Shown one piece after another: positions 23,223 through 31,379 of a stretch of 33,662 bases of DNA (positions are counted from its first letter, which is position 1; every line of letters starts with the position of its first letter). Under the pieces are notes generated by a model. It was not told where the DNA came from. It searched no databases and saw only the letters and a list, made by a program, of their open reading frames with translations. The stretch is from Deltaproteobacteria bacterium (GTDB lineage Bacteria; Desulfobacterota; Desulfobulbia; Desulfobulbales; Desulfurivibrionaceae), in contig JAJZPC010000024.1 of NCBI GenBank assembly GCA_021811385.1, positions 1-33,662 on the forward strand. Direction: 5' to 3'. Position numbers and translations under genes: made by a program.

Positions 23223-24503
23223 ATGATTTCCATTTTTCGCCGCCCATACCTTTCCGTCTGCGCCGTGACGCTGACCCTGGCCATCTGCCTTGGCCGGAGC
23301 ATTTGTCCGGCAGCGGAAGCGCCCCATGTGGACGCCAAGATCGCCGAGGAACAGAAGAAAATTCAGCGGCTCAAGCAAGGCATCGAAGAACAGAAAACCA
23401 GGGTTCAAACCACCAAAAAACAGGAAAGTTCCCTGCTCACGGAGTTGGACCGGTTGAACGGGCATATCCAGAAAGAGGGCGACAAGCTCAGCAGCCTCAA
23501 GAAGGAATTGAGCAAGCACGAACAGCTCATGGCGGCCAAACAGGATGAGGCTGCCCAGGCAAAAAACGCCAAGGAACAAGCGAAGATCCACATCAAAAAA
23601 CGGCTCAACTCATTCTACCGCATGGGGGAGATCGGCATGATGAATGTCATCTTTTCCACCAGCGAACTGCCCGATCTTCTTGCCTTTCGCGAGTATTTCG
23701 ACGCCCTGCTCAAACGGGACCAGGACGTTATCCGGGAATACCGGGATAAGGTGGAGGCGCTGGAGAAGGCGCAGGTCGATCTCCACCAGGAAAAACAAAC
23801 CCTGGTCGAAACGATCTCCAAGGTCAAAGGCCAGGAAGAGCAGCTCGCCTCCACCCGCGAGGAAAGAATGCGGTTGCTGCAAAAGGTGAAAACCGAGAAA
23901 AAACTGTATCAGATGGCGCTTACAGAACTCGAAGGGGCGGCGGACAGGCTTACCGACACCCTGGAGCAGCTCAAGACCGAAGCGGCCAAAGCCCGCAAAA
24001 AAGAAATTCACCCCAAGGAAACCAAATCGGCCACCTCCAAAAAATCCCCCCAGGGAAATCTCGGCTTTGCCGCCCAGAAGGGCCGCCTCGCCCCACCGGC
24101 GCCGGGCACGGTTACAACCCTGTTCGGCAAGAGCGTCCAGGCAAAATTCGGCATTACCACCTTTGCCAACGGCATTGACATCAAGACCGCGCCGGGCACG
24201 GAAATCACCGCCATCTACGACGGCAAGGTCATCTACGCCAAATTCCTGCGGGGCTATGGCAACCTGCTCATCATCGACCATGGCCAGCAATATCTCAGCC
24301 TTGTCTCCCGTGCGGCGAAATTCTACAAAGAGGAGGGCGACACGGTCACCAGGGGTGAGGTGGTTGGCGTCATGAGCGACCAGGAAGGCTTGCTGGGCGA
24401 GGGGCTCCATTTCGAGATCCGTCACGGAACGACACCGGAAAATCCCCTGCTTTGGGTAAACAACGCCAGGCTCACCATCAAGGCGACCCCAAAAACACCC
24501 TAG
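23223..24503 (+). CDS. envC: EnvC-type murein hydrolase activator (degenerate LytM domain)
   Basis: This 426-residue exported protein has a signal peptide (cleavage near residue 30), a long coiled coil (about 38-265) and a C-terminal LytM/M23 domain (about 295-420). Active M23 enzymes have an HxxxD and an HxH zinc motif. Here the first reads A315-N-G-I-D319 and the second reads G394-L-H396, so two zinc ligands are missing. EnvC proteins lack the zinc site and activate amidases instead of cutting peptidoglycan, and this fits with ftsEX 3 bases upstream. The coiled coil would contact FtsX. It probably acts at the division septum to allow daughter cell separation. Confidence 0.9.
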   Translation: MISIFRRPYLSVCAVTLTLAICLGRSICPAAEAPHVDAKIAEEQKKIQRLKQGIEEQKTRVQTTKKQESSLLTELDRLNGHIQKEGDKLSSLKKELSKHEQLMAAKQDEAAQAKNAKEQAKIHIKKRLNSFYRMGEIGMMNVIFSTSELPDLLAFREYFDALLKRDQDVIREYRDKVEALEKAQVDLHQEKQTLVETISKVKGQEEQLASTREERMRLLQKVKTEKKLYQMALTELEGAADRLTDTLEQLKTEAAKARKKEIHPKETKSATSKKSPQGNLGFAAQKGRLAPPAPGTVTTLFGKSVQAKFGITTFANGIDIKTAPGTEITAIYDGKVIYAKFLRGYGNLLIIDHGQQYLSLVSRAAKFYKEEGDTVTRGEVVGVMSDQEGLLGEGLHFEIRHGTTPENPLLWVNNARLTIKATPKTP

Positions 24504-24531
24504 CGGGCTCCTTGCCGGCGCAGATAAATCA

Positions 24532-24560
24532 TTGTTTCCCACCACGGAACGTGCTAAAAT
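24532..24560 (+). promoter_or_regulatory. Sigma-70 promoter candidate for ctpA
   Basis: TTGTTT (24532-24537), a 17-base spacer and TAAAAT (24555-24560) lie about 70 bases before the ctpA ATG. The leader contains a small inverted repeat (TCCCAA/TTGGGA) and a clear AAGGA ribosome binding site. The protease may thus be expressed separately from ftsEX-envC. Confidence 0.5.
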
Positions 24561-24629
24561 AAAGGCTATTTTCACCATTACAGACAACATCCCAATCCTG
24601 ATTTGGGAATTTTCGGTTAAGGACCAGGC

Positions 24630-26006
24630 ATGAAAAGCTCGACAAAACGGTTGGTTATAAGGAATATCGCTGTCTCCCTCTGTGTAGCCACCGGCTCGTT
24701 GCTGGCCTGGAATTATTCGACCGTCACCGCGACAACCCAGGACGTTTACGAAAACCTTGAGGCGTTTTCCAGGGTGCTCAATCTGGTCCAGGAAAATTAT
24801 GTCGAGGAAGTGGACAGCGAGAAGGCCATCGAAGGGGCGATCAAGGGCATGCTCAATTCCCTGGACCCCCATTCCTCCTACATGAAGCCCGACGACTTCA
24901 AGGAGTTGCAGGTAGAGACCCAAGGGAGCTTCACCGGCATCGGCATCGAGATAACCATGAAGGACAACATCCTCACGGTTGTTTCTCCCATCGAGGGAAC
25001 TCCTGCCTTTGCCAAGGGGCTCAAGGCGGGCGATAAGATCGTCAAGATCGGCGACGAGCAGACCCAGGACATGAGCCTCATGGAGGCGGTAAAACGGCTC
25101 CGCGGCCCCAAGGGCTCGGAAGTGACCATCTCCATCCATCGCAAGGGCTGGCCCGACATCAAGGAGATCACCCTGATCCGCGACATCATCCCCATCCACA
25201 GCGTCAAATCCAGGATGCTGGAACCGGGATACCCCTATATCCGCATCATCAACTTCCAGGCCCAGACCACGGCCGATTTCAAAAAGGCGCTCACCGACCT
25301 GGAAAAGGAAGGAAAGATAAAAGGGCTTATCGTGGATCTTCGCAATAATCCGGGCGGGCTTCTCGACCAGTCCGTGAAGATTGCCGACATCTTCATCGAC
25401 GAGGGCGTGGTTGTCTCCACCAAGGGAAGGATCAAGGAGCAAAACTCCATCTTCTACGCCCGCGACAACAGCCCCAAGTACAAATTCCCCTTGGTGGTAC
25501 TGGTCAACGAAGGCAGCGCCAGCGCCTCGGAGATCGTGGCCGGCGCGTTGCAGGATCACAAGAAAGCGGTGATCATCGGCGCCCAGACCTTTGGCAAGGG
25601 ATCGGTGCAGACCATTATCCCCATGGACAACGGCGCGGGCCTCAGATTGACCACGGCCAGATATTACACCCCCAGCGGCCGCTCGATCCAGGCGACGGGC
25701 ATTACTCCGGATATCGTTGTTCCCTCCCCCACCTCCCTGTCAGTGGAGAACGACGAGAAAGAGGATGACCAGGACAAGAAACCCAAATACCTGCGGGAAA
25801 AAGACCTGAAGCATCACATCGGCAACGGCCTGAAGGAAGACGTGACGCAGAAAGAAGAGAAACCCAAGACCGAGGAAAAACCGAAATCCAAGGTAAAGAC
25901 CCAAACGACCAAGGAAAAGTCGGAGCCCGAGGATATGAGCAAGGATCAGCAGTTGAACACCGCGCTCACGCTGCTCAAGGGGTTGAACGTTTTCGGCAAG
26001 AAATAA
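24630..26006 (+). CDS. ctpA: Carboxyl-terminal processing protease (S41 family)
   Basis: The 458-residue protein has an N-terminal membrane anchor or signal (about 10-27), a helical N-domain with LDPHSSYM, a PDZ domain (about 95-170, with FTGIGIEI and AGDKIVKI) and the S41 catalytic core. Ser298 (NEGSASASE) and Lys323 (TFGKGSVQ) are the predicted Ser-Lys dyad. The last 80 residues are a charged, lysine- and glutamate-rich linker followed by a short C-terminal helix. Such proteases act in the periplasm, often on cell-wall hydrolases or their regulators, which fits its position after envC. The gene ends just before a bidirectional terminator. Confidence 0.94.
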   Translation: MKSSTKRLVIRNIAVSLCVATGSLLAWNYSTVTATTQDVYENLEAFSRVLNLVQENYVEEVDSEKAIEGAIKGMLNSLDPHSSYMKPDDFKELQVETQGSFTGIGIEITMKDNILTVVSPIEGTPAFAKGLKAGDKIVKIGDEQTQDMSLMEAVKRLRGPKGSEVTISIHRKGWPDIKEITLIRDIIPIHSVKSRMLEPGYPYIRIINFQAQTTADFKKALTDLEKEGKIKGLIVDLRNNPGGLLDQSVKIADIFIDEGVVVSTKGRIKEQNSIFYARDNSPKYKFPLVVLVNEGSASASEIVAGALQDHKKAVIIGAQTFGKGSVQTIIPMDNGAGLRLTTARYYTPSGRSIQATGITPDIVVPSPTSLSVENDEKEDDQDKKPKYLREKDLKHHIGNGLKEDVTQKEEKPKTEEKPKSKVKTQTTKEKSEPEDMSKDQQLNTALTLLKGLNVFGKK

Positions 26007-26051
26007 AGACGACGGACAGATCCGACTCAGCCTTGACGGCTGATTTGACGC

Positions 26052-26084
26052 AAAAAAAGGAGAGGCTCAGCCCTCTCCTTTTTT
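26052..26084. terminator. Bidirectional terminator between ctpA and the fumarase genes
   Basis: AAAAAAAGGAGAGG and CCTCTCCTTTTTT form a stem flanked by A and T tracts, so it can terminate on both strands. The last codons and the TGA stop of the fumarase beta gene (26067-26069) lie inside the hairpin. Confidence 0.88.
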
Positions 26085-26660
26085 CTTTGCTCCGGCAACC
26101 AGCGCGTAGTAGTCACGCCCCTCCAGGTCATTGATCACCACGGCCGGGAATTTTTCCACCTCGAACCGGAACAGGGCTTCCGGCCCGGCATCATCAAAGG
26201 CAACCAACTCGGCCTTTTTCACGCATTTGGACAAGAACGCCCCGGCCCCGCCGATGGCGGCGAGATACACAGCGCCGTGCGCAAGCATGGCCTGGCGCAC
26301 CTCGGCAGAGCGGGCGCCCTTGCCCATGGTCGCGGCAAGCCCAAGGGCAAGCAAGCGCGGGGTATAGCTGTCCATCCGATAGCTGGTGGTGGGGCCTGCC
26401 GCGCCGATTACCCGGCCGGGCCGGGCCGGACTCGGCCCGACATAGTAAAGCAGCTGGCCCGCCAGATCCACCGGCAGCTCCTTTCCCTCATCCAGCAAGG
26501 CGCAGAGCCGGCGATGGGTCTGATCCCGGCCGGTATACAGCGTCCCGCTCAAGCTTATCAGCTGACCCGCCTGAAGCGAGGCCAACGCCTCTTTGGTAAA
26601 CGGCAAAGAGACCTCGATCAGGTTATCAAAAAAAGCAGGTTCACCACGCAGTAACGACAT
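26067..26660 (-). CDS. Class I fumarate hydratase (or tartrate dehydratase) beta subunit
   Basis: This 197-residue protein matches the C-terminal half of class I (Fe-S) fumarases. Visible motifs are SLSGTLYTGRDQTHRRL, YYVGPSPARPGRVIGAAGPTTSYRMDSYTP and the GGAGAFLSKCVKKAELVAFDDAGPEALFRFEVEKFPAVVINDLEG stretch. It is complete for a separate beta subunit. With the alpha subunit it would interconvert fumarate and malate. L(+)-tartrate dehydratase subunits look alike and cannot be excluded. It lies 49 bases after the alpha gene, and the gap is a degenerate heptad repeat that may supply the GAGGA ribosome binding site. Confidence 0.9.
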   Translation of the reverse strand: MSLLRGEPAFFDNLIEVSLPFTKEALASLQAGQLISLSGTLYTGRDQTHRRLCALLDEGKELPVDLAGQLLYYVGPSPARPGRVIGAAGPTTSYRMDSYTPRLLALGLAATMGKGARSAEVRQAMLAHGAVYLAAIGGAGAFLSKCVKKAELVAFDDAGPEALFRFEVEKFPAVVINDLEGRDYYALVAGAKKKGEG

Positions 26661-26667
26661 AATCGGG

Positions 26668-26703
26668 ACAGTCCTCAGCTTTCAGTCTTCAGCTACCAGC
26701 CTT
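26668..26703 (-). repeat. Heptanucleotide tandem repeat between fumarase alpha and beta
   Basis: The minus strand reads AGGCTGG, TAGCTGA, AGACTGA, AAGCTGA, GGACTGT: five seven-base units of the same consensus as at the fliH-fliI junction. It fills most of the intergenic gap. Confidence 0.7.
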
Positions 26704-26709
26704 CGGTTT

Positions 26710-27546
26710 TTACAAAACGATTTCCTTGTGCCGATGGGCATGGCACTGGATGTTGATTGCCACCGGCAGGCTGGCGATATGGCAGGGAAAGACCTCCATA
26801 TGCACGGCCAGGGCCGTGGTGATCCCGCCAAAACCATGAACCCCCTGACCCTGACCATTGATCTCCCGCAGCATCCTCTCTTCAAGGGCAGCCACGTCCT
26901 CCCGCTCGCTTCTCTCGCCGACCGGCCGCAGCAGGGCCTTTTTCGCCAGCAAGGCCGCCTTTTCAAAAGAGCCGCCAAGGCCAACCCCGACGACCATCGG
27001 CGGGCAAGGGTTAGAGCCCGCGGCCAGCACCCGGTCGATGACATGGCGCACCACCCCTTCCGTGCCTGCGGCAGGAGGGAGCATGACCAGACTGCTCATG
27101 TTCTCGCTGCCGCACCCCTTGGGGAGAAAACGAATGGTGATCCGGTCGCCCGGCACCAGCTCCAGATGTACGACCGCCGGGGTATTGGTCCCGGTATTCT
27201 TGCGGGTCAGGGGATCACAGACCGATTTGCGCAGGTAGCCCTCTTCATAGCCGAGCCGCACCCCCTCCTGCAACGCCTCGTTCAGATCGCCCCGGATGTG
27301 GACTTCCTGGCCGAGTTCAAGAAAAAGGATGCCGGTGCCGGTATCCTGGCACACCGGAATCCGATCCCGGCTGGCGATATTGGCATTGGTGAGGAGAAGC
27401 TCCAGGATATTCCCGGCGAGTTCTCCTGTTTCCCGGTCGCGCGCGGCGAGCAGGGCATCCAGGATGTCCGGCTCCAGGTCGTGGGCCGCGGCAATGGCCA
27501 GATCGCGCACGGCCTGGCGGATCTCGTTGCTGTCAATCTCTCGCAT
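26710..27546 (-). CDS. Class I fumarate hydratase (or tartrate dehydratase) alpha subunit
   Basis: The 278-residue protein is the N-terminal, iron-sulfur-binding half of class I fumarases. Three cysteines at roughly the family spacing are the likely 4Fe-4S ligands: Cys66 (PVCQDTG), Cys181 (SNPCPPMVVGVGLGG) and Cys268 (NIQCHAHRH). Motifs RKNTGTNTPAVVH and PKGCGSENMS bind substrate in known members. It heads a two-gene unit with the beta subunit and would serve the TCA cycle, running in either direction. The start has little Shine-Dalgarno, and a palindromic element lies directly upstream, so promoter placement is unclear. Confidence 0.9.
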   Translation of the reverse strand: MREIDSNEIRQAVRDLAIAAAHDLEPDILDALLAARDRETGELAGNILELLLTNANIASRDRIPVCQDTGTGILFLELGQEVHIRGDLNEALQEGVRLGYEEGYLRKSVCDPLTRKNTGTNTPAVVHLELVPGDRITIRFLPKGCGSENMSSLVMLPPAAGTEGVVRHVIDRVLAAGSNPCPPMVVGVGLGGSFEKAALLAKKALLRPVGERSEREDVAALEERMLREINGQGQGVHGFGGITTALAVHMEVFPCHIASLPVAINIQCHAHRHKEIVL

Positions 27547-27571
27547 GGTTTAGAAACACTCAACGATTGGG

Positions 27572-27722
27572 GATGGCTAAGCAAAAATCGTCAGATACAA
27601 GGCGCGCAAATTTCGAGGAATGAGGCGTACCCCCGTACGCCGCAGTGACGAGATAATGCAGCGCAACGCGGTAGCTGGCGACTTTTCGGAGTCTCGCTGG
27701 CTCGCTTACCTGCGACGCCATC
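27572..27722. repeat. Large palindromic intergenic element between pilZ and fumarase alpha
   Basis: The outer arms GATGGC..GCAAAAATCGTCAGATAC (27572-27598) are matched inversely at GTAGCTGGCGACTTTT and GCGACGCCATC (27671-27722). A perfect hairpin GGCGTAC-CCCC-GTACGCC lies at the centre. The right arm is split by about 24 bases. From memory, similar elements (CGCCAG, GGCGTACG, CTGGCGACTTTT) are dispersed in deltaproteobacterial genomes. The right end overlaps the stop codon of the PilZ gene. Confidence 0.65.
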
Positions 27723-28311
27723 AAGGATTGAGCCTGCGGTTGCGCAACGCCAGGCTCTGTTGCTTGAAGGTATGCTGGATGATTTTTTCCCGGTCTTCAT
27801 CAAGCAGAAACACAAACTCCAGGGCAACCCGGAATTTGCAGCCGGACTCTTCCTCTTCGGAAGCCGGATCGCAGGCAATCACCCTGCCGAAGGAATAGAC
27901 ATAGGTATAGGACGGGAGCAGAACAACATGGATCTCCACAATCTCGTCCAGCCTAGCGGGCGCATCGCTGCAAAAGGCGATGCCATTGGCGCTGATGTTG
28001 GCCTTGCGCATGACCAGGGCGTCCAAGGGGCTTTCCCCCCCTCTGGCCTGCTTCAACATGATGTTCATTTTGTTGTCCAGATGCTGCAAAAAATCAGCCA
28101 GATCCGCGTCCCGCTCCCGCAACTTGGCCAAGGCGCTCTGGGCGCCGATGAACATCTGGATATCGGTAAGGCCTTCCTGGTTATAAGGAGAGATCCCCTG
28201 CTGAAAATCATCGGCAACAGCCTGCATCTTTTCCGCGGAAACCGGATGAATGGCCAGCATTATCCTGTCCGTGACCCGAACCGACTGTCTGCGATTTAAA
28301 CCGTCCGTCAT
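27721..28311 (-). CDS. PilZ-domain protein (probable c-di-GMP receptor)
   Basis: This 196-residue protein opens with RRQSVR (residues 7-12), matching the RxxxR c-di-GMP motif but placed at the N-terminus. A helical, charged insert of about 90 residues follows (to NKMNIMLKQARG). The beta-barrel part has ANISANGIAF, matching (D/N)xSxxG, and LDEIVEIHVVLLPSYTYVYSFGRVIAC. This split arrangement, with the RxxxR far from the barrel, suggests a YcgR/PilZ variant. It could link c-di-GMP to motility, given the flagellar genes in the window, but its neighbours are metabolic. Its stop codon lies in the palindromic element. Confidence 0.72.
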   Translation of the reverse strand: MTDGLNRRQSVRVTDRIMLAIHPVSAEKMQAVADDFQQGISPYNQEGLTDIQMFIGAQSALAKLRERDADLADFLQHLDNKMNIMLKQARGGESPLDALVMRKANISANGIAFCSDAPARLDEIVEIHVVLLPSYTYVYSFGRVIACDPASEEEESGCKFRVALEFVFLLDEDREKIIQHTFKQQSLALRNRRLNP

Positions 28312-28391
28312 GTCTGCCCCCTACCCAGTCAAATGGTACCCTAGAAGACAGCGGAAAAATCCGCCGTCTCCCGCAAATCGGAAGAATGGCC

Positions 28392-29240
28392 TCAGCCCTT
28401 GCCCTGCTTGAGCAGATCCTCCACCTCACCCTGCATGACAAAGCTGTGCTCCGCATCCGGATACACGCCGCCCTTCACCTCATCCCGAAAAGCGGCGACA
28501 CCCCCGGCGATCTGGGGGGCCAAGTCAGCATACCGCTTCACGAAGCTGGGCACAAACTTTTCAAACATGCCCAGCAGATCGTTGATTACCAGCACCTGGC
28601 CGTCGCACTGCGGTCCGGCGCCGATGCCGATGGTGGGGATAGGGATGCTTGCGGTGATGGCCCCGGACAGCTTATCGGGGATGCATTCCAGCACCAAGGC
28701 AAAGGCTCCGGCCTCGGCCAGCCCCTTGGCCTCGGCCAGCAGCCGCCGAGCCGATTCTCCATCCTTCCCCTGCACCTTGTAGCCGCCCAACGCTCCGGCG
28801 GTCTGCGGGGTCAGGCCGATGTGGCCCATCACCGGAATCCCGGCCCGGACCATGGCCGCCACGGTCTCGCAGATCTCAAGGCCTCCCTCGACCTTCACCG
28901 CGTCGCACCCCGCCTCCTTGAGGAAACGGCCGCCATTGGCAATGGCCTCCCGCTTGTCGACCTGGTAGGAAAGAAAAGGCATGTCGCCCACCAGCAGCGC
29001 CCGCTCCACCCCGTGCTTGACCGCCCGGCAGTGGTGCAGCATCTCCTCCATGGTCACCGGCACCGTGGACTCATAGCCAAGGAGCACCATGCCCAGGGAA
29101 TCGCCGACCAGGACGATTTCGACCCCGCTCCGGTCCAGGAGCCGGCCGAAGCTGGCGTCATAGGCCGTCAGCACGACGATTTTCTCCCCGGCCTCCTTCA
29201 GATTGATGATGTCCCGGACTGTCAGTTTTTTTCCGATCAT
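28392..29240 (-). CDS. panB: 3-methyl-2-oxobutanoate hydroxymethyltransferase
   Basis: The 282-residue product is ketopantoate hydroxymethyltransferase, the first committed step of pantothenate (coenzyme A) synthesis, using methylene-tetrahydrofolate. Family landmarks are present: VGDSLG with metal ligand Asp47, VGDMPF with Asp86, VKVEGG with Glu118, GHIGLTPQ, and the catalytic Glu185 (LECIP), with IGIGAGPQCDGQVLV near residue 205. The length is normal. It lies 33 bases after ruvB in the same direction. No other pantothenate gene is nearby. Confidence 0.96.
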   Translation of the reverse strand: MIGKKLTVRDIINLKEAGEKIVVLTAYDASFGRLLDRSGVEIVLVGDSLGMVLLGYESTVPVTMEEMLHHCRAVKHGVERALLVGDMPFLSYQVDKREAIANGGRFLKEAGCDAVKVEGGLEICETVAAMVRAGIPVMGHIGLTPQTAGALGGYKVQGKDGESARRLLAEAKGLAEAGAFALVLECIPDKLSGAITASIPIPTIGIGAGPQCDGQVLVINDLLGMFEKFVPSFVKRYADLAPQIAGGVAAFRDEVKGGVYPDAEHSFVMQGEVEDLLKQGKG

Positions 29241-29273
29241 ATGCGCCTCTCTTTGTTTCCCTGCCCTGCCGCC

Positions 29274-30323
29274 CTAAAAAGGCAGAGTGGCAACCTCGCC
29301 GTTGCACGGGTCCGCATCCTGCCTGCGGGTAAAAGGCCTGCCGAAATGGGCATACGCCGCCTGGGTCGCCATCCTGCCCCGGGGGGTGCGCATCAAGAGC
29401 CCCATCTGGATGAGGAAGGGCTCGTAGACATCCTCCAGGGTGGTCTTCTCCTCGCAGGCCATGGTGGCCAAGGTTTCCAACCCGATGGGCCCGCCCTGGA
29501 ACTTGTCGATGATGGTGAGCAGAATCCGCCGGTCCATCTCGTCGAGCCCTTCCTGATCCACGCCCAGCATGGTCAACGCCTCGTCCGCCACCTTGGCCGT
29601 GATCTTGCCCTGCCCCTTGACCTCGGCGAAATCCCGCAGCCGCTTGAGCAGCCGGTTGGCTATCCTCGGGGTGCCCCGGGAACGGCGGCCGATTTCCAGG
29701 GCGCCGCCCTCATCCATGGGCACGCCCAGCAGGGAGGCAGACCGTTTGACAATGGTCACCAGCTCGGGGGGCGAATAGAAATCAAGGCGCAGCACCATGC
29801 CGAAGCGGTCGCGCAAGGGCGGGGTCAACAGGCCGGTGCGGGTTGTCGCCCCCACCAGGGTAAAACGGGGCAGATCCATCTTGACGCTGCGCGCGCCGGG
29901 CCCCTGGCCGATGACCAGGTCCAGCTGATAATCCTCCATGGCCGGATAGAGAATCTCCTCCACCACATGGTTGAGGCGATGGATCTCGTCGATGAAGAGC
30001 ACATCGCCTTCCTGGAGACTGGTAAGGATGGCGGCCAGATCGCCGGGCCGCTCGATCACCGGACCGGAGGTAACCCGGATATTGGCGCCCATCTCGTTGG
30101 CAATAACGTAGGCGAGGGTGGTCTTACCAAGACCTGGAAAGCCATGAAAAAGCACATGATCCAAGGCCTCGCCCCTGGCCTGCGCAGCCTTGATCGCGAT
30201 GGAGAGATTGCTTTTGAGCTGCTCCTGGCCGATGTACTGGTCAAGCAGCTTGGGGCGCAGCGCATGATCCGCGGGCTCGACCTGCTCGGCCACCGAGGAA
30301 ACCAATCGTTCTTCGTGATTCAC
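29274..30323 (-). CDS. ruvB: Holliday junction branch migration ATPase RuvB
   Basis: This 349-residue AAA+ protein has Walker [10 protein letters not shown] (61-69; usual form GPPGLGKTT), Walker [10 protein letters not shown] (107-115), sensor region [20 protein letters not shown] and the C-terminal winged-helix part with [23 protein letters not shown]. It drives branch migration with RuvA. The start is GTG and overlaps the ruvA stop as GTGA, so translation is probably coupled. The last few residues ([11 protein letters not shown]) are variable. Confidence 0.97.
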   Translation of the reverse strand: MNHEERLVSSVAEQVEPADHALRPKLLDQYIGQEQLKSNLSIAIKAAQARGEALDHVLFHGFPGLGKTTLAYVIANEMGANIRVTSGPVIERPGDLAAILTSLQEGDVLFIDEIHRLNHVVEEILYPAMEDYQLDLVIGQGPGARSVKMDLPRFTLVGATTRTGLLTPPLRDRFGMVLRLDFYSPPELVTIVKRSASLLGVPMDEGGALEIGRRSRGTPRIANRLLKRLRDFAEVKGQGKITAKVADEALTMLGVDQEGLDEMDRRILLTIIDKFQGGPIGLETLATMACEEKTTLEDVYEPFLIQMGLLMRTPRGRMATQAAYAHFGRPFTRRQDADPCNGEVATLPF

Positions 30324-30937
30324 ACCAGGGCCCTCAAGGTCTGACGGAGCAATTCTTCAAGCCGCAGGGCAGCAAAGCCCTCTGCCCCGGCTTGTTGCCG
30401 CACCAAGGCCAGCGCCTCCCTGGCCCGGGGTGCGGGATAACCGAGATTGAGCAGGGCGGAAATCGCATCGTGCACCCGCTCGTCCTCTCCCGGCAGGGTA
30501 AGGGCGGGGGAAGCGGCGGACAACGCCTCGGGCACGAACCGCACCTTGTCTTTCAATTCCAGGCACAGCCGCTCCGCGGTTTTCTTGCCCACCCCCGGCA
30601 GCCGGGTAAGCCGGGCCAGATCGTCGTGCAGGATGGCGCGGGCCATCTCCGCCGGAGAGATTCCGGCCAGGATATGCATGGCCACCTTGGGCCCTATGCC
30701 GGAGACGGTGTTCAGCAACTGGAACATCTCCTTTTCCGTGGGCTCGAGAAAACCATAGAGATTGAAGGCATCCTCGCGCACCACCGTCTGGATGTGGAGA
30801 AAAACCTCCTCCCCCTCCCCCGGCAACCGCGCCTGCCCGCTCTGGGGGAAGAACACCTCGTACCCCACCCCGCCCACATCGACAATGAGGGATTCGGGGA
30901 GTTTTTTAAACAGCATTCCTCGCAGGCAGGCAATCAT
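30320..30937 (-). CDS. ruvA: Holliday junction DNA-binding protein RuvA
   Basis: The 205-residue product has the OB-fold start ([28 protein letters not shown]), two helix-hairpin-helix segments ([17 protein letters not shown] and [22 protein letters not shown]) and the C-terminal domain III that contacts RuvB ([20 protein letters not shown]). I chose the ATG at 30937 because it matches the universal MI.xLRG start; an in-frame ATG ten codons upstream adds an atypical extension. It overlaps ruvB by 4 bases. It is separated from ruvC by a repeat-bearing 435-bp gap, unlike the usual tight ruvCAB order. Confidence 0.96.
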   Translation of the reverse strand: MIACLRGMLFKKLPESLIVDVGGVGYEVFFPQSGQARLPGEGEEVFLHIQTVVREDAFNLYGFLEPTEKEMFQLLNTVSGIGPKVAMHILAGISPAEMARAILHDDLARLTRLPGVGKKTAERLCLELKDKVRFVPEALSAASPALTLPGEDERVHDAISALLNLGYPAPRAREALALVRQQAGAEGFAALRLEELLRQTLRALV

Positions 30938-31008
30938 GATAGACTCGCAAAAAGGGAAAGATCCCACATGTCAGTGACACTAAATCAAATGGCTACAAAT
31001 TTACAACC

Positions 31009-31099
31009 GTTGTAATCGCGGCAGTATGCGATTTCAACAATCATGATGGGGTCTATTATGGAAGAATTTTGTTGAAATCGCAACAACCGCGATTTCAAC
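31009..31099. repeat. Two tandem hairpins built from GCGATTTCAAC
   Basis: The 11-mer GCGATTTCAAC occurs at 31028-31038 and 31089-31099 on the plus strand. Its inverted copy GTTGAAATCGC occurs at 31071-31081 and, with one mismatch, at 31009-31019. They form two hairpins with loops of 8 and 7 bases, about 60 bases apart, in the ruvA-ruvC gap. I could not assign a function. Confidence 0.65.
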
Positions 31100-31241
31100 G
31101 GTTATTGCTGCGGAGCTTGTGATGCTATGTAGTGGACCTGTGGCCTTCTGAGGCTATGACAAAACCATCAGCTTTGACAAGAAGAGAAGTAAAAAGCCTG
31201 TGCGCGCGCAATCTATCAGTAAATCTGGTCACTCATCTTTT

Positions 31242-31379
31242 CCGGTAAGCGTTCACCAGTGCCACAGATGCGCGTGTCAATGGTCGGCAGAAGTGCCGAC
31301 AAAGAGGTCTGCGAAGTGTGCTATTGCACATGAGCAGGCCGATGACAAAGCAGATGTGGTGCTGGTGGACGCTTACCGG
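31242..31379. repeat. 138-bp element with 18-bp inverted ends, joined to the ruvC stop
   Basis: CCGGTAAGCGTTCACCAG (31242-31259) is repeated in inverted form as CTGGTGGACGCTTACCGG (31362-31379) with one mismatch. The interior has no convincing gene: a 60-codon plus-strand frame across it lacks a ribosome binding site. The size and inverted ends suggest a miniature, non-autonomous mobile element, and no target-site duplication was recognised. The right end encodes the last codon and TAA stop of ruvC. The remaining gap DNA (30938-31008 and 31100-31241) shows nothing I can name. Confidence 0.6.

Noticed and set aside
23610-25559. 649-codon minus-strand frame opposite envC and ctpA
   Set aside because: Antisense to genes with catalytic and structural motifs, and rich in Gly, Asp and Val as shadows are. 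No ribosome binding site.
28386-30344. 652-codon plus-strand frame opposite panB and ruvB
   Set aside because: Both opposite-strand genes are certain by motif, and the antisense product resembles nothing.
31009-31099. CRISPR-like array
   Set aside because: The repeated unit is only 11 bases, alternates in orientation and has four copies; no cas genes are present.
31241-31379. Insertion sequence with transposase
   Set aside because: Inverted ends are present but no transposase coding sequence exists within or beside them; called only a miniature element.
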